A stretch of 64,000 nt of DNA from SZAS-79 sp965279075 (lineage in GTDB: Bacteria > Pseudomonadota > Gammaproteobacteria > Burkholderiales > SG8-39). The notes below the pieces were generated by a model that did not search any database, was not told the origin of the DNA, and saw only the letters and a list, made by a program, of their open reading frames with translations. Of the stretch, positions 62,717 through 64,000 are shown piece by piece. A program made the position numbers and the translations under genes. How positions within the stretch are numbered: position 1 is the stretch's first letter; each line of letters starts with the position of its first letter. The stretch covers positions 1-64,000 of the forward strand of contig CBDIHI010000012.1 in the NCBI GenBank assembly GCA_965279075.1, written 5' to 3'.

Positions 62717-64000
62717 TCAGTGGTTGTCCCGCGGGACCAGCGCCCCGCTTTTTCCCACGAGGAAGTCGAGGTCCGCGCCCTGGTCGGCCTGCAGCACATG
62801 GTCGTTGTAGAGCTTCCAGTAGCCTCGCGTGAGCGGCGGCTTGGGCGCCTTCCACTTCCTGCGCCGCTTCGCCAGCTCTTCCTCGGGCACGAGAAGCTCG
62901 AGCCTGCGCTTCGAGACGTCAAGCTCGATCAGGTCGCCGTTCTCGACCAGCGCGAGCGTGCCGCCCGCGGCCGCCTCGGGCGCGGAGTGCAGGACCACGG
63001 TGCCGTAGGCGGTGCCGCTCATGCGCGCGTCCGAGATCCTCACCATGTCGGTGATGCCCTTCTTCAGGAGGCGCGGCGGCAGCGGCATGTTGCCGACCTC
63101 GGCCATGCCCGGGTAGCCCTTCGGGCCGCAGTTCTTCAGCACCATGACGCTGTCGGCGTCGATCTTCAGGGCCGGGTCGTCGATGCGGGTGTGGAAGTCC
63201 TCGATGTTCTCGAACACCACGGCGCGGCCCTTGTGCTTCATGAGCTTCGGCGTGGCGGCGGAAGGCTTGATGATCGCGCCGTCCGGGCACAGGTTGCCGC
63301 GCAGCACCGCGATGCCGGTGTTCTTCTTGAAGGGCTTGTCGAAGCTGTGGATCACCTTGCGGTCGTGGCAGGGCGCGTCCTTGTTGTTCTCCCAGATCGA
63401 CTTGCCGTTGATGGTCAGGGCGTCCTTGTGGAGCTTGCCCTTCCTGCCCAGCTCGCGGATCACCACGGGCAGGCCACCGGCGTAGTAGAAATCCTCCATC
63501 AGGTACTTGCCGTTCGGCATCAGGTTCACGAGCGTGTGGATGCCGCGGCCGAACTTGTCCCAGTCCTCGAGCTTCAGGTCCACGCCGATCCGGCGTGCGA
63601 TCGCGATCAGGTGGATCACCGCGTTGGTCGAGCCGCCGATGGCCGCGTTCACGCGGATCGCGTTCTCGAAGGCCTTGCGGGTGAGCACCTTGGAGAGGTT
63701 CATCTTCTCGCGCACCATCTCCACGGCGCGCCGTCCGGCTTCCCGCGCGAGCACGTAGCGGCGCGCGTCGACCGCGGGGATCGCGGCATTGCCCGGCATG
63801 CCCACGCCGAGGGCCTCGACCATGGAGGCCATCGTGGAGGCGGTGCCCATGGTCATGCAGTGGCCGTGCGAACGATGCATGCAGGACTCCGCCTCGTGGA
63901 ACTCGTCCTTGGTGATCCTGCCTGCGCGCAGGTCCTCGGACATCGACCACACGTTGGTGCCCGAGCCGATGTCCGTGCCGCGGTACTTGCCCGAGAGCAT
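62717..64000 (-). CDS. IlvD/Edd-family dehydratase (5' end cut by window edge)
   Basis: The visible 427 residues belong to the IlvD/Edd dehydratase family, which uses an iron-sulfur cluster and Mg to dehydrate dihydroxy-acids, aldonates or phosphogluconate. It has ESCMHRSHGHCMTMGTASTM (cluster Cys), IGGSTNAVIHLIAIAR, an RGNLCPDGAIIKPSAA core, VVFENIEDFHTRIDDP and the C-terminal RISDARMSGTAYGTVV (catalytic Ser/Arg region). The C-terminal tail GYWKLYNDHVLQADQGADLD resembles aldonate (arabinonate/xylonate/galactonate-type) dehydratases more than branched-chain IlvD. In context with the TRAP and UxaA-family genes, a sugar-acid role is likely. The N-terminus is outside the window. Confidence 0.85.
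   Translation of the reverse strand: MLSGKYRGTDIGSGTNVWSMSEDLRAGRITKDEFHEAESCMHRSHGHCMTMGTASTMASMVEALGVGMPGNAAIPAVDARRYVLAREAGRRAVEMVREKMNLSKVLTRKAFENAIRVNAAIGGSTNAVIHLIAIARRIGVDLKLEDWDKFGRGIHTLVNLMPNGKYLMEDFYYAGGLPVVIRELGRKGKLHKDALTINGKSIWENNKDAPCHDRKVIHSFDKPFKKNTGIAVLRGNLCPDGAIIKPSAATPKLMKHKGRAVVFENIEDFHTRIDDPALKIDADSVMVLKNCGPKGYPGMAEVGNMPLPPRLLKKGITDMVRISDARMSGTAYGTVVLHSAPEAAAGGTLALVENGDLIELDVSKRRLELLVPEEELAKRRRKWKAPKPPLTRGYWKLYNDHVLQADQGADLDFLVGKSGALVPRDNH

Overview
The window is GC-rich and densely coded, and it looks like a betaproteobacterial chromosome (Burkholderiales/Nitrosomonadales-like; the genus cannot be told from sequence alone). Support comes from gene order: a pcm, rhodanese, tolC block converging on waaC-waaA; glnA with a sigma-54/NtrC-type promoter followed by a DUF4124 gene and ntrBC; aceE-aceF-lpdA in which E3 has its own lipoyl domain; and a zapB-like/zapA pair. 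No rRNA, tRNA, insertion sequence, phage or CRISPR array was seen, and base composition looks even throughout.

Layout. 1-500: zapA (cut by the edge) and a zapB-like gene with a possibly leaderless promoter. 575-3048: a cobalamin riboswitch and a TonB-dependent receptor whose signal peptide is out of frame with the mature part. 3095-28512: a large envelope-glycan region. It holds six GT9 (heptosyltransferase-type) genes, several GT4 and GT2 transferases, msbA, rmlB-gmd-rmlA-rmlC, a UDP-sugar dehydrogenase, manC, an epimerase, a WaaL-type ligase, a waaE/fkbM/DUF4254 operon, waaC and waaA. 28509-30855: tolC, rhodanese and pcm, the last two each carrying a single-base frameshift. 30951-35624: TPP riboswitch with thiC, a Ser/Thr kinase fused to a cyclic-nucleotide-binding domain, uppP, and an intact rhodanese.

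35700-40491: nitrogen control (NtrC site, sigma-54 promoter, glnA, terminator, DUF4124 gene, ntrB, ntrC). 40505-42170: malate synthase behind an 11-bp inverted repeat. 42180-46481: folD-prlC-glutaredoxin-xth on the minus strand. 46544-53188: pyruvate dehydrogenase operon aceE-aceF-lpdA running into rpiA. 53237-58602: phoU, yggX, argA, rsmE and several small secreted or membrane proteins. 58614-64000: a sugar-acid catabolic operon on the minus strand (IlvD/Edd dehydratase, TRAP small and large permeases, UxaA-family dehydratase, RraA-family protein).

Functionally the left half builds and exports lipid A-core and activates sugars for core or O-antigen (dTDP-4-keto-6-deoxyhexose, GDP-mannose and its 4-keto product, UDP-uronate). 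No rmlD, no GDP-4-keto-sugar reductase and no wzx/wzy is present, so the pathways are completed elsewhere or differ from the textbook. The right half is central metabolism. Points most worth a second look: three single-base frameshifts, five convergent gene pairs whose stop codons share one CTAG, the kinase-cNMP sensor fusion, the six-member GT9 set with the DUF4254 gene, and the orphan inverted repeat in front of aceB.
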